Source of the DNA: Clarkia xantiana subsp. parviflora
Lineage: Eukaryota > Streptophyta > Magnoliopsida > Myrtales > Onagraceae
Assembly (NCBI GenBank): GCA_036873135.1
Contig: JAPTYO010000005.1
Coordinates: 9,774,166-9,838,165, forward strand
Direction: 5' to 3'
DNA: 64,000 nucleotides
Shown here: positions 35,492-46,384 of the stretch, one piece after another
Layout: each line of letters opens with the position of its first letter
Position numbering within the stretch: the stretch's first letter is position 1
Program-made: the position numbers and the translations under genes
The notes under the pieces: generated by a model
Told to the model about the DNA's origin: nothing
Seen by the model: the letters and a program-made list of their open reading frames with translations, nothing else
The model's database searches: none

Positions 35492-38227
35492 ATGGCAACG
35501 ACAAGCATGCAAGTGCCAAGATTGACGAAGGACAACTACGATAGGTGGTGTATCCAAATGAAGGCCCTATTGGGATCGCTTGACGTGTGGGAGCTCGTGG
35601 AGACCGAGTTTGAGGAACGCGAAGTGACGGCGGAAATGTCAAAAGAAGATAAGGAAGAATTGAAGGAGCAACGGAAGAAGGAGAAGAAGGCCTTGTTCAC
35701 AATATATCAAGGTCTTGATGAAGCCACGTTCGAGTTAATCGCTCCAGCCAAGACATCATACGAAGCCTGGGTTATACTCCAAAAGGCGTACGGAGGCGTC
35801 GAAAAGGTAAAGAAAATTCGCCTACAAGCTCTTCGTGCTCAATTTGAGTCCCTCCATCAAGAAAGCTCGGAATCCATCTCCGACTATTTCACGAGGGTCA
35901 TTTCAATCGCGCATCAAATGCGAAGAAATGGAGAAAACTTGGAAGATGTTCGTGTCATAGAGAAGATCTTGAGATCCCTCGATCCTAAGTTCGACCTTGT
36001 GGCCGTGGCGATTGAAGAATCCAAGGACCTAGAAGAGATGTCTGTTGAGCAACTCATGGGTTCTCTACAAGCCCATGAACAAAGACTTTCGAAGAGAGGA
36101 GAATGTAATTCCTTGGAGCACGCTTTACAAGCAAAGCTGACGTTGAAGAATCAAGGTGCACGCGGCGGCTTCCAAAGAGGAAGATTCACAACACGGAGAG
36201 GAAGAGGTGGTCGAACAACAACCACCAACGAACCTGCCGATGGAGAATCAGGTGGACGAGGAGCAGGTCGAGGTCGCGGTCGTGGTCGAGGTCGCGGACG
36301 AGGTCGTAGTGGATGGAGCAGATCAGAAATCCAATGCCATGTTTGTAAAAAATATGGCCATTATGCAGCAGAATGTTGGTATAACACCGACTTTGAAGAA
36401 GAAAATGCAAACTTCGCGGAGAAGATTGACGATGACGGAGTTCTTTTGATGGCATACAATCAATTGGAGGAGACAGAGTCCAACACGTGGTTCATCGACA
36501 CGGGAGCTTCCAACCACATGTGCGGAAGAAAGGAGTTCTTTGCGGAGCTTGATGAAAGACACGACGGGCACATTACTTTTGGTGATCTTTCCCAACACTC
36601 TATCAAAGGGAAAGGTAAAGTTCTCTTTGAACTCAATAACGGACGACAGCTATGCATCACCAATGTCTACTTTGTTCCCGACATGAAGAACAATATATTA
36701 AGTGTCGGACAATTGCTCGAGAAGGGATACGACGTCCGGATCAAGGAGAATACACTCACCATCCGTGATAATAACAACAATGTTATCACGAATGTAGCCA
36801 TGACGAAGAATCGAATGTTCCCATTGGAGTTAAGGATCAATGAGAAGAATTGCTTGAAGGCGACAACCATAGACAACTCAGCTCTTTGGCATCTCCGGTA
36901 TGGTCATCTTAATTTCAAGGCGCTGGAGTTGATGCAGAAGAAAAACATGGTACGAGGTTTGCCCAAGATCAATCATCCCAACGGCGTGTGCGAAACATGT
37001 GTCATCGGAAAGCAAGAAAGAAGACCATTCAAGAAGTATCCATCGAAGAGAGCAGCTGGTCGTCTCGACTTAGTCCATTCCGATGTGTGCGGACCGATCA
37101 AGCCCATGTCAATTGGCGGAAATAGGTATTTCTTAACCTTCACCGATGATTATAGTGGCAAAACTTGGGTTTATATGATGAAGCAGAAGAGTGAAGTCTT
37201 GACGAAGTTCAAGGAGTTCAAGAACATGGTCGAGAAGCAATGCGGTCGTTATTTGAAGTGCTTGCGAACCGACAGAGGAGGCGAATACACGTCACATGAA
37301 TTTGACAGGTTTTGCAAAGAGAACGGGATCGTGCATCAGCTAACCATGCCGCAAACACCACAACAAAATGGAGTCTCCGAGAGGAAGAACCGGACGATCC
37401 TGAATTTAGTTCGGTGCATGTTGAAGGAGAGAGATGTCCCGAAAGAATTTTGGGGAGACGCTGTTGCTACTGCAGTTTATTTGCTTAACAGGTTTCCTAC
37501 AAAGAGAATTGGAGACGTGACGCCGGAGGAAGCATGGAGCAAGCGCAAGCCAAGTGTCTTGCATCTTCGAGTCTTCGGATGCGTGGCATATGCAAAATCG
37601 CAGCAGAGCCAGAAGTGCGTTATGCTCGGATATGACGAGAATTCAAGCGGCTACAAGTTATACAATCTCATCACAAAGAGGGTTGTGATCTCAAGAGATG
37701 TCGAGTTCGATGAACAACAAGCATGGAGCTGGGAGAAGAATAATGACCAACCAAAACAGGTTATTGAAGTTGAAGAGCCGCAAAGAAAAGAAGCCCGACC
37801 TGTTGAAGTTCAAGAGCCAGTATCACCCCCACATGCTGCTACTCATCAAGAAGAAGGCGACTCGAGTGAATCACCGGTTCTGAGGACAAGGCGGATCCGA
37901 GACATATACGATTCGGCGCAAGTCGTTGATGTGAATAATGATGAAGAGATGTATGGTAATCTATGTCTCTCTGCAGGATGTGAAGTCAAAGAGACTATGT
38001 GGAGAAAGAAGAAGGCAATGGCGCACGGAAGATTCAAGAATCGTGGAGTGCGAAGACAGAGATGGACGATGGGTTGTCGACAAAGACATTCGGGAAAAGG
38101 CCACCAAGAATACTCGAGTGGTTATGACAAAGATAAACACAAGTCCAGACAAGTTACAAGGAGAAGTCATGAACACGTGCGGAAGATAACTGGAGAAACA
38201 AGTTTAAGGGGGGATGTTAGAAAATAA
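35492..38227 (+). CDS. Element J gag-protease-integrase protein, intact, lacking RT-RH (911 aa)
   Basis: The first ATG after the PBS (35492) opens one unbroken frame. Gag (about 1-260) begins with LTKDNYDRWCIQMKALL and holds the UBN2-type region. It is followed by an RG-rich stretch and a CCHC knuckle (CHVCKKYGHYAAEC, C282-C295). The protease site is DTGA (D336). The GAG-pre-integrase zinc region has H467, H472 and a CETC pair. Integrase keeps the catalytic triad D531, D594 and E630 with 35 residues between the last two. After the VVISRDVEFDE segment the frame enters a basic tail with no RT motif and stops inside the 3' LTR. A full copia polyprotein has about 400-600 more residues. Gag, PR and IN could be functional; cDNA synthesis would need RT from elsewhere. 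Confidence 0.93.
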   Translation: MATTSMQVPRLTKDNYDRWCIQMKALLGSLDVWELVETEFEEREVTAEMSKEDKEELKEQRKKEKKALFTIYQGLDEATFELIAPAKTSYEAWVILQKAYGGVEKVKKIRLQALRAQFESLHQESSESISDYFTRVISIAHQMRRNGENLEDVRVIEKILRSLDPKFDLVAVAIEESKDLEEMSVEQLMGSLQAHEQRLSKRGECNSLEHALQAKLTLKNQGARGGFQRGRFTTRRGRGGRTTTTNEPADGESGGRGAGRGRGRGRGRGRGRSGWSRSEIQCHVCKKYGHYAAECWYNTDFEEENANFAEKIDDDGVLLMAYNQLEETESNTWFIDTGASNHMCGRKEFFAELDERHDGHITFGDLSQHSIKGKGKVLFELNNGRQLCITNVYFVPDMKNNILSVGQLLEKGYDVRIKENTLTIRDNNNNVITNVAMTKNRMFPLELRINEKNCLKATTIDNSALWHLRYGHLNFKALELMQKKNMVRGLPKINHPNGVCETCVIGKQERRPFKKYPSKRAAGRLDLVHSDVCGPIKPMSIGGNRYFLTFTDDYSGKTWVYMMKQKSEVLTKFKEFKNMVEKQCGRYLKCLRTDRGGEYTSHEFDRFCKENGIVHQLTMPQTPQQNGVSERKNRTILNLVRCMLKERDVPKEFWGDAVATAVYLLNRFPTKRIGDVTPEEAWSKRKPSVLHLRVFGCVAYAKSQQSQKCVMLGYDENSSGYKLYNLITKRVVISRDVEFDEQQAWSWEKNNDQPKQVIEVEEPQRKEARPVEVQEPVSPPHAATHQEEGDSSESPVLRTRRIRDIYDSAQVVDVNNDEEMYGNLCLSAGCEVKETMWRKKKAMAHGRFKNRGVRRQRWTMGCRQRHSGKGHQEYSSGYDKDKHKSRQVTRRSHEHVRKITGETSLRGDVRK

Positions 38228-38471
38228 TAATAATAATAATAAACTTGTTTCTAGATAGTCTAAGTTAGTTGGGAGATTGTCATTAAGACTAGGTAGTTGA
38301 GAAGTAGCATTAATTCTAAGTAGTTGGGAAGTAAGTCTAGAACTCTCATCTTGTACCCTATAAATAGATGATGGAATGAATGAGAAATCATCAAGTTGAG
38401 TAGACAAACAACAAGTCTCTCATATCCTCTCCACCTCTCCCATTATCACAAACACATATTAAACACCAACA
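38215..38471 (+). repeat. Element J 3' LTR (257 bp)
   Basis: It has the same length and, as far as I can see, the same sequence as 35204-35460. It supplies the stop codon of the J protein (38225-38227) and is followed by the AACCC duplication. Confidence 0.95.
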
Positions 38472-40147
38472 AACCCTACGAGCTGAGTGGCTTGATTCCG
38501 GGCGATCATGATCAGCATCATTGATATCTGGGCTGGGGGGCTCCTTCCGTTTCCTGCTGCTGAAGGAAGAAGGTGGTGGATCAACGACCATCGCTAATTA
38601 ATTAGGAGACTGGAGTGGCGACGGAATCTCCGGTGGCTCCCATTGACGGATGGGACTGTCAAGCTCATAGGTGGCGACCGGAACATAGAAGTCTTCGAGT
38701 AGAGGGAGTAGTCCATGAGGATCCAGAGGGCGGCGATGAGTATGAGACTCAGAAATTGAGTGTAGGTCTATAAGGATGGATTCGCGATCAGAAACAGATA
38801 CATGGACAGGGATATGCGGCACAGTAGGGAGAGGATGGAGGGGAGGATGAAGAGTAGCAGGGAAGGTAAGTGAGAGGGGTGGTGGAGGGCTGTCAGGAGA
38901 GGTGGGGAGAAGGAGATAATAGGTTCCAACGAGGGGTGTAATGGAATATAAGGAGTAGCATTCCACATTTGAAGACCAATGTTTGGAACAGGACCCGGAG
39001 TGGGGTTGAGACCCCTGCTAGAGAGATTGAGGGGATGGACGATAGGGAAATAGTTATGTGGAGGGGGGACGAACATTGGGGGTGGATGTAAAGATAGAGA
39101 GAGGGTTGGTAATTGGAGTGAAAATGAGAGTAAGGGATGGTGCAAGGTGGAGGTGGGTTGGATGGTGGGGGAGGAGGCGAGGTGGTAGAATGGAAGCCAT
39201 TAGGGAGGAATGGGGGACCGCTAATATGAATGGGAGGGTTAGGCAACAGAAGAGCAGGTCGGGGAGGGAATGGAAAGGCGGGAGGTGGTTGGTGGGAGGA
39301 GGGGCCGGGAGAAGAGGACAAGGTTTGGGGGTTTAGAGTTTCTGATGAAGAAGCTCCATTGGAGGTAAAATGAACATTAATACGCAAGCGTCTAGCAAAA
39401 CCACTAGTAGGGGTATTGAGGGCTGGATTTGGGTTCCAAGGAATCCAAATTGTTAAAAAACCAATCCCAGATTACCATAAGTGTAGAGGGCCCGGGAGGG
39501 ATCAAGTTGTGGCTGAAACCGACCAAAGAAACCAGACCATGTAGCATTTACTCCAGTTGGCAGCGGAGGACAGTCTCGACAGCGGGACATTGCTCGAGAT
39601 TGTGACCGAAGCAGCCATAGCGGCCGCAAGGGAGCCCGAGTCTATAGCAGACAATGATATGGTGGGTGCTATCGCCGTCTTCGAGGCCAATGGAAGGAAC
39701 AACTGGTGACTCCATGTTTAAGAGGATACGGACCCGAGGAAAAGCAACATCCCAAGGATTGTGATCATCGAACTCAAGCTCAAGAACCTCGCCAACTACG
39801 GAGGCTAGGCGAGTAACATCTGGGCGACTAGTTAAATGCATGGGGAGTCCACGAAGCTCGATCTAGGAGGGAACGTGAGTGAAGTCTATGGAAGTAGTCG
39901 GATTGTTAGGGTTTCGTTCCTCGAGAACCAAGATCATGCCTTCAATGTTAAAAGTGTTATTTTGGAGAACTTCGCGCATTTGAGCCTTTGAGGGAAAGAA
40001 GAAGAGCCAAGCTCCATCTTCACGGCGGATAATATGGGGTTCTTGAGGGATACGCCAGTTAGTAGCGATGAAGCGGCGACCGACCTCCTCCATATCTCTA
40101 CGAAGGCTAAAAATGCGTCCGACGAGAAGAAAGTGCCTATCTGCCAT
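38472..40147 (-). pseudogene. LINE K ORF1 (broken)
   Basis: It starts at 40147 (MADRHFLLVGRIF). The N-terminal part resembles the DUF4283-type domain of plant LINE ORF1: RRFIATNWRIP, DGAWLFFFPSKAQMREVL, NNTFNIEGMILVLEERNP, then after an in-frame TAG (39863-39865, replacing the Trp expected in this family) LASVVGEVLELEFDD. A zinc-knuckle remnant follows (CGRYGCFGHNLEQC). A long proline/serine-rich region (about 39390-38600) is broken by frameshifts, then RKRKEPPSPDIND near 38530 looks like a nuclear localisation signal. ORF1 ends beyond element J at 34959. It would bind LINE RNA. Confidence 0.8.
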
Positions 40148-40500
40148 GGTGGAGTAGAAAGAGTCATGGTGGCTGGTGGTCTAGAAGGAGACGATGATAG
40201 AGTGAGGGGTAGCGGAAAGCGGGTAAGTGAAAGGTGATGGCCGAGGTTTGGCAGAAAACCCCATGAGAGAGACTGTAATGATTACAAGAAGTGGTTCGAG
40301 GTCTCAGGTAGAGCATGAGGCGGACACATGAGGGAGAGGTTGAGGAGCTGGAGCGGTGGAGATAGGGTGGTGGAAGGATCTAGAGACGGCGGCGTTAGTG
40401 GAGGGGAACAGAAAAAGAAACCCTAGATTCGGAGAGATAAGAGAGCAACAGGGAGGAAACCCTTCGCTATGTTTTGGTAGGATTCAAAAAAAATTAGGTG
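40148..40500 (-). other. LINE K 5' UTR
   Basis: Purine-rich on the plus strand, with no domain. It runs from the ORF1 start to about 40490-40505, where the sequence changes to the inverted leader of element D (ACTAAAAACTTAACTTGG). The exact 5' end and the LINE target duplication could not be fixed. Confidence 0.55.
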
Positions 40501-40504
40501 ATTC

Positions 40505-41139
40505 AAAGAAGATAAATGGACACTAAAAACTTAACTTGGCCTCCAAGTAAGAATAATTATAGATATAATTTTCAATATTTACACAATATATCTATATATA
40601 TATATATATTTCGGCCAACTATAAATATATATATTTATTTATTGTCAAGATTCTATATTTAGGGATATAAATCTATCAACAATATATTTTCTCAATCTTT
40701 AGGTAACTAATATCTAACTTCCCTAATATTGTGCTAAAATATATTGATAGTAATTTTTACAATTATCATATGAATCTAACCCTAATTGTGGACTAATTCA
40801 TCTAGTGATTTGGCCGAAAATTTTAAACTTGAAATTTCCTATAGCTTCGGCCGAAATTTAAATTTTTTGGGGCCTAAAAAATTAAAATTTTCACTTTGTA
40901 ATTTCTAACATGGTTCGGCCAAAATATCCAATTAGGGTTAGTGGTCGAATTTCAAGATCAATTTTTACTAAGATCAACAATCCAATGTTTAATTATAATA
41001 AAGGTCACATTTTTCTTGAAAATCATGAACATCGGTTTTACCAAAAACACTCAATTTCATGAATATCAGTTTTGTCAAAAACTCAAGAACAACAATTTTA
41101 TCAAAATCATGAACTCCCTAACACAGGCTCTGCCACCTT
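40505..41139 (-). other. Element D leader, LTR-proximal part, with decayed PBS
   Basis: It continues the D leader from 25803: inverted AT-rich leader with TA run (about 40590-40605) and TTCGGCCGAAA phrases. At 41126-41137 GGCTCTGCCACC is the inverted PBS with two or three changes. Confidence 0.75.
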
Positions 41140-41740
41140 TGTAGGATTTGGGGGGATAGCTACTACAGACAAAAACACAAGTACATGTCAGGTAAACTAA
41201 TTATGCAGCGGAATAGAGACACGTACAATTGTTGATTTCCGTAGACCCAAGATTATGAAGGGAGTTCGCGGTCCGCCGGACGGTTCATGTAAGGTTCTTG
41301 TTAAGGAATCGCTTACACGGAATGGTCTCCACAACAAAGCCTCTTGTCGATTCCTCGTAGAGATGGATCTCTGAGGTAATTTCGCAAAGCAAATTGGCAC
41401 CTCCTATGGTGGTAAGGTTCGGCCGAAACTTGGCTTTTAGGGAGGTGGGATTTCTTTTGTCTCAACACTTAGGAGAATGAGTGATTAGCTCATTAACTGA
41501 TTAACCCTAAAGAAGTCCTGACACTCCCTATTTATAAGAGGAGGTGGGCAAAACCCACATCAACCCCTATGTGAATTTCGGCCGGCCTAGAAATAAGGGG
41601 AGGCCCAATTTTTGGCCTCTCACGTCAATTGGGATTTTAGGCCGAGCCCAAAATCCCTAATGTGACATTACCCAATTACTTAGGTGTTGGGCTTATATTA
41701 AGGGCTCCTATTACGGCGGCCCATTTACCAAATGGCAACA
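41140..41740 (-). repeat. Element D 5' LTR (601 bp)
   Basis: It runs from TGTAGGATTTGG to AAATGGCAACA. It matches the split 3' LTR (2002-2273 and 19110-19441) and is followed by GGGCT, D's target duplication. Confidence 0.9.
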
Positions 41741-42700
41741 GGGCTACCATGAAGGGCGACCCAAATTCCTTAATTGCCAACAGCTCCCACTCGCCCGAAT
41801 GGGAGGGAGCCTATTTACCTTTAACACAATTTTTTCTTGCTTGATTCCATCCGCTTCATACGAAGTTAGTACGTGCCACCGACGAACACTAACAGGACTG
41901 TGTTACTCATCCATTGGGAGTATTGTAGAGCATGCACTCAACTGTCTGTATCTGTCAAACTAACAAATTCGCCTTGCATCCTTGATTAGTCATGTAGTTT
42001 CGTAGGTCCAATCACATAGGATCATATACTTCAGGACCATCCACAAAAATGTTCGCAACCTAATACTTAAATCTGATTGGTGACCACCTAGTGAACACAT
42101 GAGTTGAAATTTACGTTAACTCCTGATCATCATTCTCGTATAATCCCTTTGAATCGATTCAATTCGGTATACCCAGAATTTTCACTACGGAAATTTATTA
42201 ATTTAGGCGTTCCAAAACCAAAGTAGCGAGCATTGGATCCAATCATGGGAATATGATTCAAGTACTAAGGATATTTTGATAGCAAACCTCAGTTAGTTAT
42301 CGGGATCGGTTTGCACGCTCGGTAGAGTAAATATTACATTTCACGAATATGATAAAATCAGCCTAACACAACCGAGCATTTGACCCCCGTGGTCGAATAT
42401 GACACACGTAGTATGAATCGTGCATCGATAGTACGACCTTTGTGCAGGGTTAAGTATGTACGTACCATCGTAGATTCAAAACTTAGCCAAATGAATGTGG
42501 TCTTTAATGGCAGCTTTGAGTTACCCGGGCGATACAAAAAGAAACTAAGCTCCCCAAAGCCCCATTCCCGAATTGTTTAACATCGATAACAATAATCTTG
42601 GCGATCATTCGTGTCGAGCTAGTTAGGCTCTTAACGATTTTCGTTTATGTGCGAAGAGGTGAGTTTCAGTTGGAAATAATATAGGATAATCCCTAACTAC
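41741..42700 (-). mobile_element. Element I (old copia, minus): LTR start, PPT hairpin and 3' UTR
   Basis: The LTR of I ends at 41782 (GCCAACA). The inverted PPT hairpin follows (CTCCCACTCGCCCGAATGGGAG, 41784-41805). Further on, a diverged inverted group 3' UTR is recognisable from TACGAAGTTAGTACGTGCCACCG (about 41858), CCTAGTGAACACATGAG (about 42088) and GACCCCCGTGGTCGAATATG (about 42381). No coding sequence of I is seen. Confidence 0.65.
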
Positions 42701-43060
42701 TAGTAGTTCATCAAGAAACTTACAAGTTATGGTTATATTATCCTCAAAGGTCTTTGGTGTTGTTCTCATTCTCCAAGATCCTGAACGCAGGTTTTACGCA
42801 CTTTGCCCTTGTTGGACGGGGTCCTCCAATCTTGCTCTTAACACACAAGGAGGATAAGTCTCCAATGACTATACCTCACAGAAGAAAGGGATGGACTAAG
42901 GGTTTATTAGAGGCAAGGAAACTTTGCTCTAACTATTGGTTGCGTGGAGGATTAATTTGCACACCAAGGAATACTTCTTGGGATTTCGACCGAAACCCCT
43001 ATTTATATAGGGAGGAGGTGATTTGTTTCTAAAATCTTAATCTCCTAAGATATAGATGTA
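42701..43060 (-). repeat. Probable diverged LTR fragment
   Basis: On the minus strand it holds a TATA box (CTATATAAATAGGGG, about 43000-43015) and then GTGTGCAAATTAATCC..., paralleling the R region of the other LTRs (TGTGCCAATTTGC). There are no clean ends and no partner. Confidence 0.4.
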
Positions 43061-43244
43061 TATATTTAATTCTTTTAATAGATATATATAATCTCCTAGG
43101 ATTATATATATTAAACAATTATGAAATATAATATATGTTGAAAATAATGGATAATCACTAAGAAAACGATAACTCAATTAACCGTTATTTGCGAGACTTA
43201 GCCAAATGTCCTAGCTTGATGATTTTGTCATTTTTTGTTGTTGA

Positions 43245-43291
<47 letters not shown>

Positions 43292-45377
43292 GCGATGACA
43301 TGTCGTCTTTTCTTTAAAAAAAACGGTGAATTGTTGTTGATTTACCTTATGGGGCAGCGAAACGACCGGAGGAGGGCGGGAGGTGGATGATAATGTTTGA
43401 GAGTTAGCACAATTGCAGTTCCTAATGAAAAAAATATAAAAATAATTGATATATAAAAAGTAATGTTTATATTTTACATTAAAAATATGGACATATTTGT
43501 AAATAACGATTGGAAAAATTACTTTCAATTACGAAAATGGTTTATGAAAATAATTTATAATTTACTAATAGAACCTCATATTACATATGCTATTTGGACT
43601 TTGTTAATCAATCCAGACCATATTATATATTACTAGATAACGCGCGGAAAATGAAATTTGTTTGATTTATTATTTTATAAATTTAAGTTAATTAAAGGTG
43701 AATATATTAAATGTCATTTAAATAGAAAATAAACAACATTATACTTTGTATATATTATATTGGTTTAATTATTACAATTAACTTAACCAAGAAAATAATA
43801 TGTTTGTATTTAACGATGTTTAAATTAATTTTTAGGTTTTGTAATGTGTATTATTTATCATTTTTTCATTACTTATGATTTAAAAGTAATAATATAACCG
43901 TAAAAAATTATTTATGAAACGTAGTAGTTAATTGTTTCATATAATTTGTATAATATTTTAATTAAAATGCAATTATAGTTTATGTATAACAATATTTAAT
44001 TAGTCTTTTTGTGATATTTTATGCACACCATCATCCTTGATATTATTTTTAAAATTATAATTGTTCATATAAAATTATAACATCAACATATATAGTTATT
44101 ATTCAGAAAATATAATATTATGGTATGATGAAATTATTTACATAAAAAATTCAGAAAAAGTGATATATAGCAAACATAAAATGTCCAGTGAGAATGAATT
44201 ATAGATGTTTGAACAGTGATTTTTTTTTTTTTACAACTAAGCATATCAATTGATATAAGTTTGAAATAAATTATAACATTTTATATTATTTGATTTAAAA
44301 TATAATGCATCATTTATTTATTTACCAACTTATATTCATATTATTCCATATTAATTAGAAATCCATTTGAAAACAACGGCCATTTACTGAATGAAAAACT
44401 CAAATATAAATATTGAAAAATAGATTACAAAATTTTATATAATATAAAAAAATTAATTTAATTTGATAAATATTATATATCAGTTACGTCAATACAAATA
44501 TTACATTTCATCATAAATTGGCTAAATGTATCAATAATTATCACCATGTATACACTTAAATAAAAACTAATTTATTTTTTTATGGTGAAAACATTACAAC
44601 TTACTAAAAATATTATCTAGGACTAAAAAGTTAAAAATAATACAATTGAAAATATTCATACTTATATTATATATAATTTTCTACCAATATTTTTATGATA
44701 TATAATATAAATTTTGATATATTTCTTAGTATTAGCTTAACTACATTGAAGATTAGAAAAATGAAAATACATTTATAAACTTCTATTAGTGTACTGATTT
44801 CTTCCATGTTTAAGTAAATAAGATTGAATATGAGGGCAATATCAACAATGACTGTCAATAGAGTTGGAAGAAATGAATTTTGTCATAAGATAGAATTAGA
44901 AAATGATCATATACATGGTAAAGAATTTTATAAAAATAAAATAAATTAGAGAAATTTGTAACGGTTCTTAGATGTATAATTAGAAATGAATTGTGTGTTA
45001 AAAAAACATAGAGAAATTTGTAACAAGTCTTAAGATGCAATAAGGGAATTTGGAGCTCATCTAATTAAGCAATGAAAAATGATTAGTTGTACAATAATAT
45101 ATCACCTAGAATATAGAATACTTGTCAACAATTTGTAACATCTATTGAGATTGTATAGATATATATATAGATAGATATTGTTCGGACTTTGTGCCAACAG
45201 GTTGGGCCATCGGAACAGCACAGAGTTAGGCCTTGAGCATGAAATGGGCCTTAACTGCACCTAGCATTATTTAGCGTCATCAAACAAAACCTAATCAAAG
45301 GAGCGACACTAAAATACAATCATCATTACTGTCATCAACCCGTTTATTTATTTTTGCCAGAATCATTAACCCATTTA
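43061..45377. other. AT-rich intergenic sequence without recognisable genes
   Basis: Very AT-rich, with a 36-base poly(A) run at about 43252-43287 that generates a false open frame on the minus strand. Short open frames at 44667-45040 are low-complexity. Bases 45178-45345 are more balanced but unrecognised. I see no domain, RNA gene or clear transposon end. Confidence 0.5.
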
Positions 45378-45632
45378 GAACATCCACAATGCACAACCCC
45401 AACTCCTTTCCCACTTTATACCACATCAACGCCACATATTCATTATATCATTAAAATAATAAGTGTCTTAGAATTTGTCTATTACTATTTTAATGGTGTC
45501 TACTATTTTACAACCCCAACTTGGTTTTACATGTTTTTTTTATATTAATAAAAATAACTTTTTTTTTTATATATTCAAATGCACTTGAAATTTAGAGGAT
45601 GTCCTTTTGAATTTACATACATAACCAGAAAA

Positions 45633-45676
<44 letters not shown>

Positions 45677-46309
45677 TGCCAAAACATTAAAAAGATGATA
45701 TCCTTTTGACAATTCAATTAATATAAGACATTATCGCATACAAAATTAATCTAAACTGGATGTACAAGTGAATTATTTGAATAACCAAATCTATTGTACA
45801 TATATAGTTTGTTCATTGTATTTAGCAAAAAAATAATAATAATAATCATCCACTGTGTATGTATATATATATCACAATAAATCTCCATTATCACAATAAC
45901 CCTAATTAATACTTATGTTGTATGTATCTAATTCTTTTACATACGTTGTATGTGTCTAATTCTTTTATTAATCTGAGTAACCAAACTTTCCATTAACAAA
46001 AAAAAAAAAATACTACAATAAGCAATCTTCCTTACAATAAGAAATACTGCAACTTAGAAAAAACCTCACCTATATCCCACGATAACCATATGTATTAGAT
46101 AAAAAAGTTAATAAAAAGTGATGAAAATTAAATAAAATAAAATGTTGAATTATAATAAGCAATCTTCCTTACCATAAGAAATACTGCAACTTAGAAAAAA
46201 CCTCACCTATATCCAACGATAACCATATGTATTAGATAAAAAAGTTAATAAAAAGTGATGAAAATAAAATAAAATGTTGAATTATTAATGATGGCATTGT
46301 GGATGCTCT
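45378..46309. mobile_element. Non-autonomous TIR element (PIF/Harbinger-like MITE), 932 bp
   Basis: Left end GAACATCCACAATGC (45378-45392) and right end GCATTGTGGATGCTC (46295-46309) form a 15-bp terminal inverted repeat with one mismatch. They are flanked by TTA at 45375-45377 and 46310-46312, the 3-bp duplication typical of PIF/Harbinger. The interior is AT-rich, non-coding, and includes a (TA)n run at about 45632-45672. Confidence 0.75.
46017..46290. repeat. 137-bp tandem duplication inside the TIR element
   Basis: The segment from AATAAGCAATCTTCCTTAC (46017) is repeated from 46154 with a few substitutions and one short deletion (AAATTAAATAAAA to AAATAAAA). Confidence 0.9.
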
Positions 46310-46384
46310 TAATCCCCCATTTATTTAATGTATTTTTTAATTAATGACGATCATGCTTTTCATCAGACAGTATTAATTGGTTAA

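Larger units (their letters stand above)
35204..38471 (+). mobile_element. Element J: young, RT-less Ty1/copia element (3,268 bp)
   Basis: Two 257-bp LTRs that look identical by eye (35204-35460, 38215-38471) are flanked by AACCC at 35199-35203 and 38472-38476. There is a perfect PBS, one long intact ORF for gag-PR-IN, and a PPT (TTTAAGGGGGG) just before the 3' LTR. The whole RT-RNase H part is missing, yet the target duplication, ends and LTR identity show a recent, normal integration. It is inserted in ORF1 of LINE K, on the opposite strand. Its LTRs and protein are unrelated to the A-M group. Confidence 0.95.
2002..41740 (-). mobile_element. Element D: minus-strand Ty1/copia retrotransposon split by two nested insertions
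   Basis: D is bounded by GGGCT at 1997-2001 and at 41741-41745, a 5-bp target duplication typical of copia integrase. Its 3' LTR is 2002-2273 plus 19110-19441, and its 5' LTR is 41140-41740. D's own DNA is 2002-2273, 19110-25803 and about 40505-41740, about 8.2 kb, matching the size of B and C. Everything else inside arrived later: element A with B, and LINE K with its passengers. It keeps a decayed gag, the C-terminal part of integrase, and RT-RH. Confidence 0.85.

Noticed and set aside
39058..39336. Arginine/glycine-rich plus-strand frame
   Set aside because: It is the shadow of the proline/serine-rich part of LINE K ORF1 on the other strand.
43211..43528. 105-codon minus-strand frame with a poly-phenylalanine run
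   Set aside because: It is produced by the poly(A) tract at about 43252-43287 in AT-rich sequence.
45632..45672. TA microsatellite as a possible regulatory site
   Set aside because: It is a simple repeat inside a non-coding TIR element with no gene nearby.
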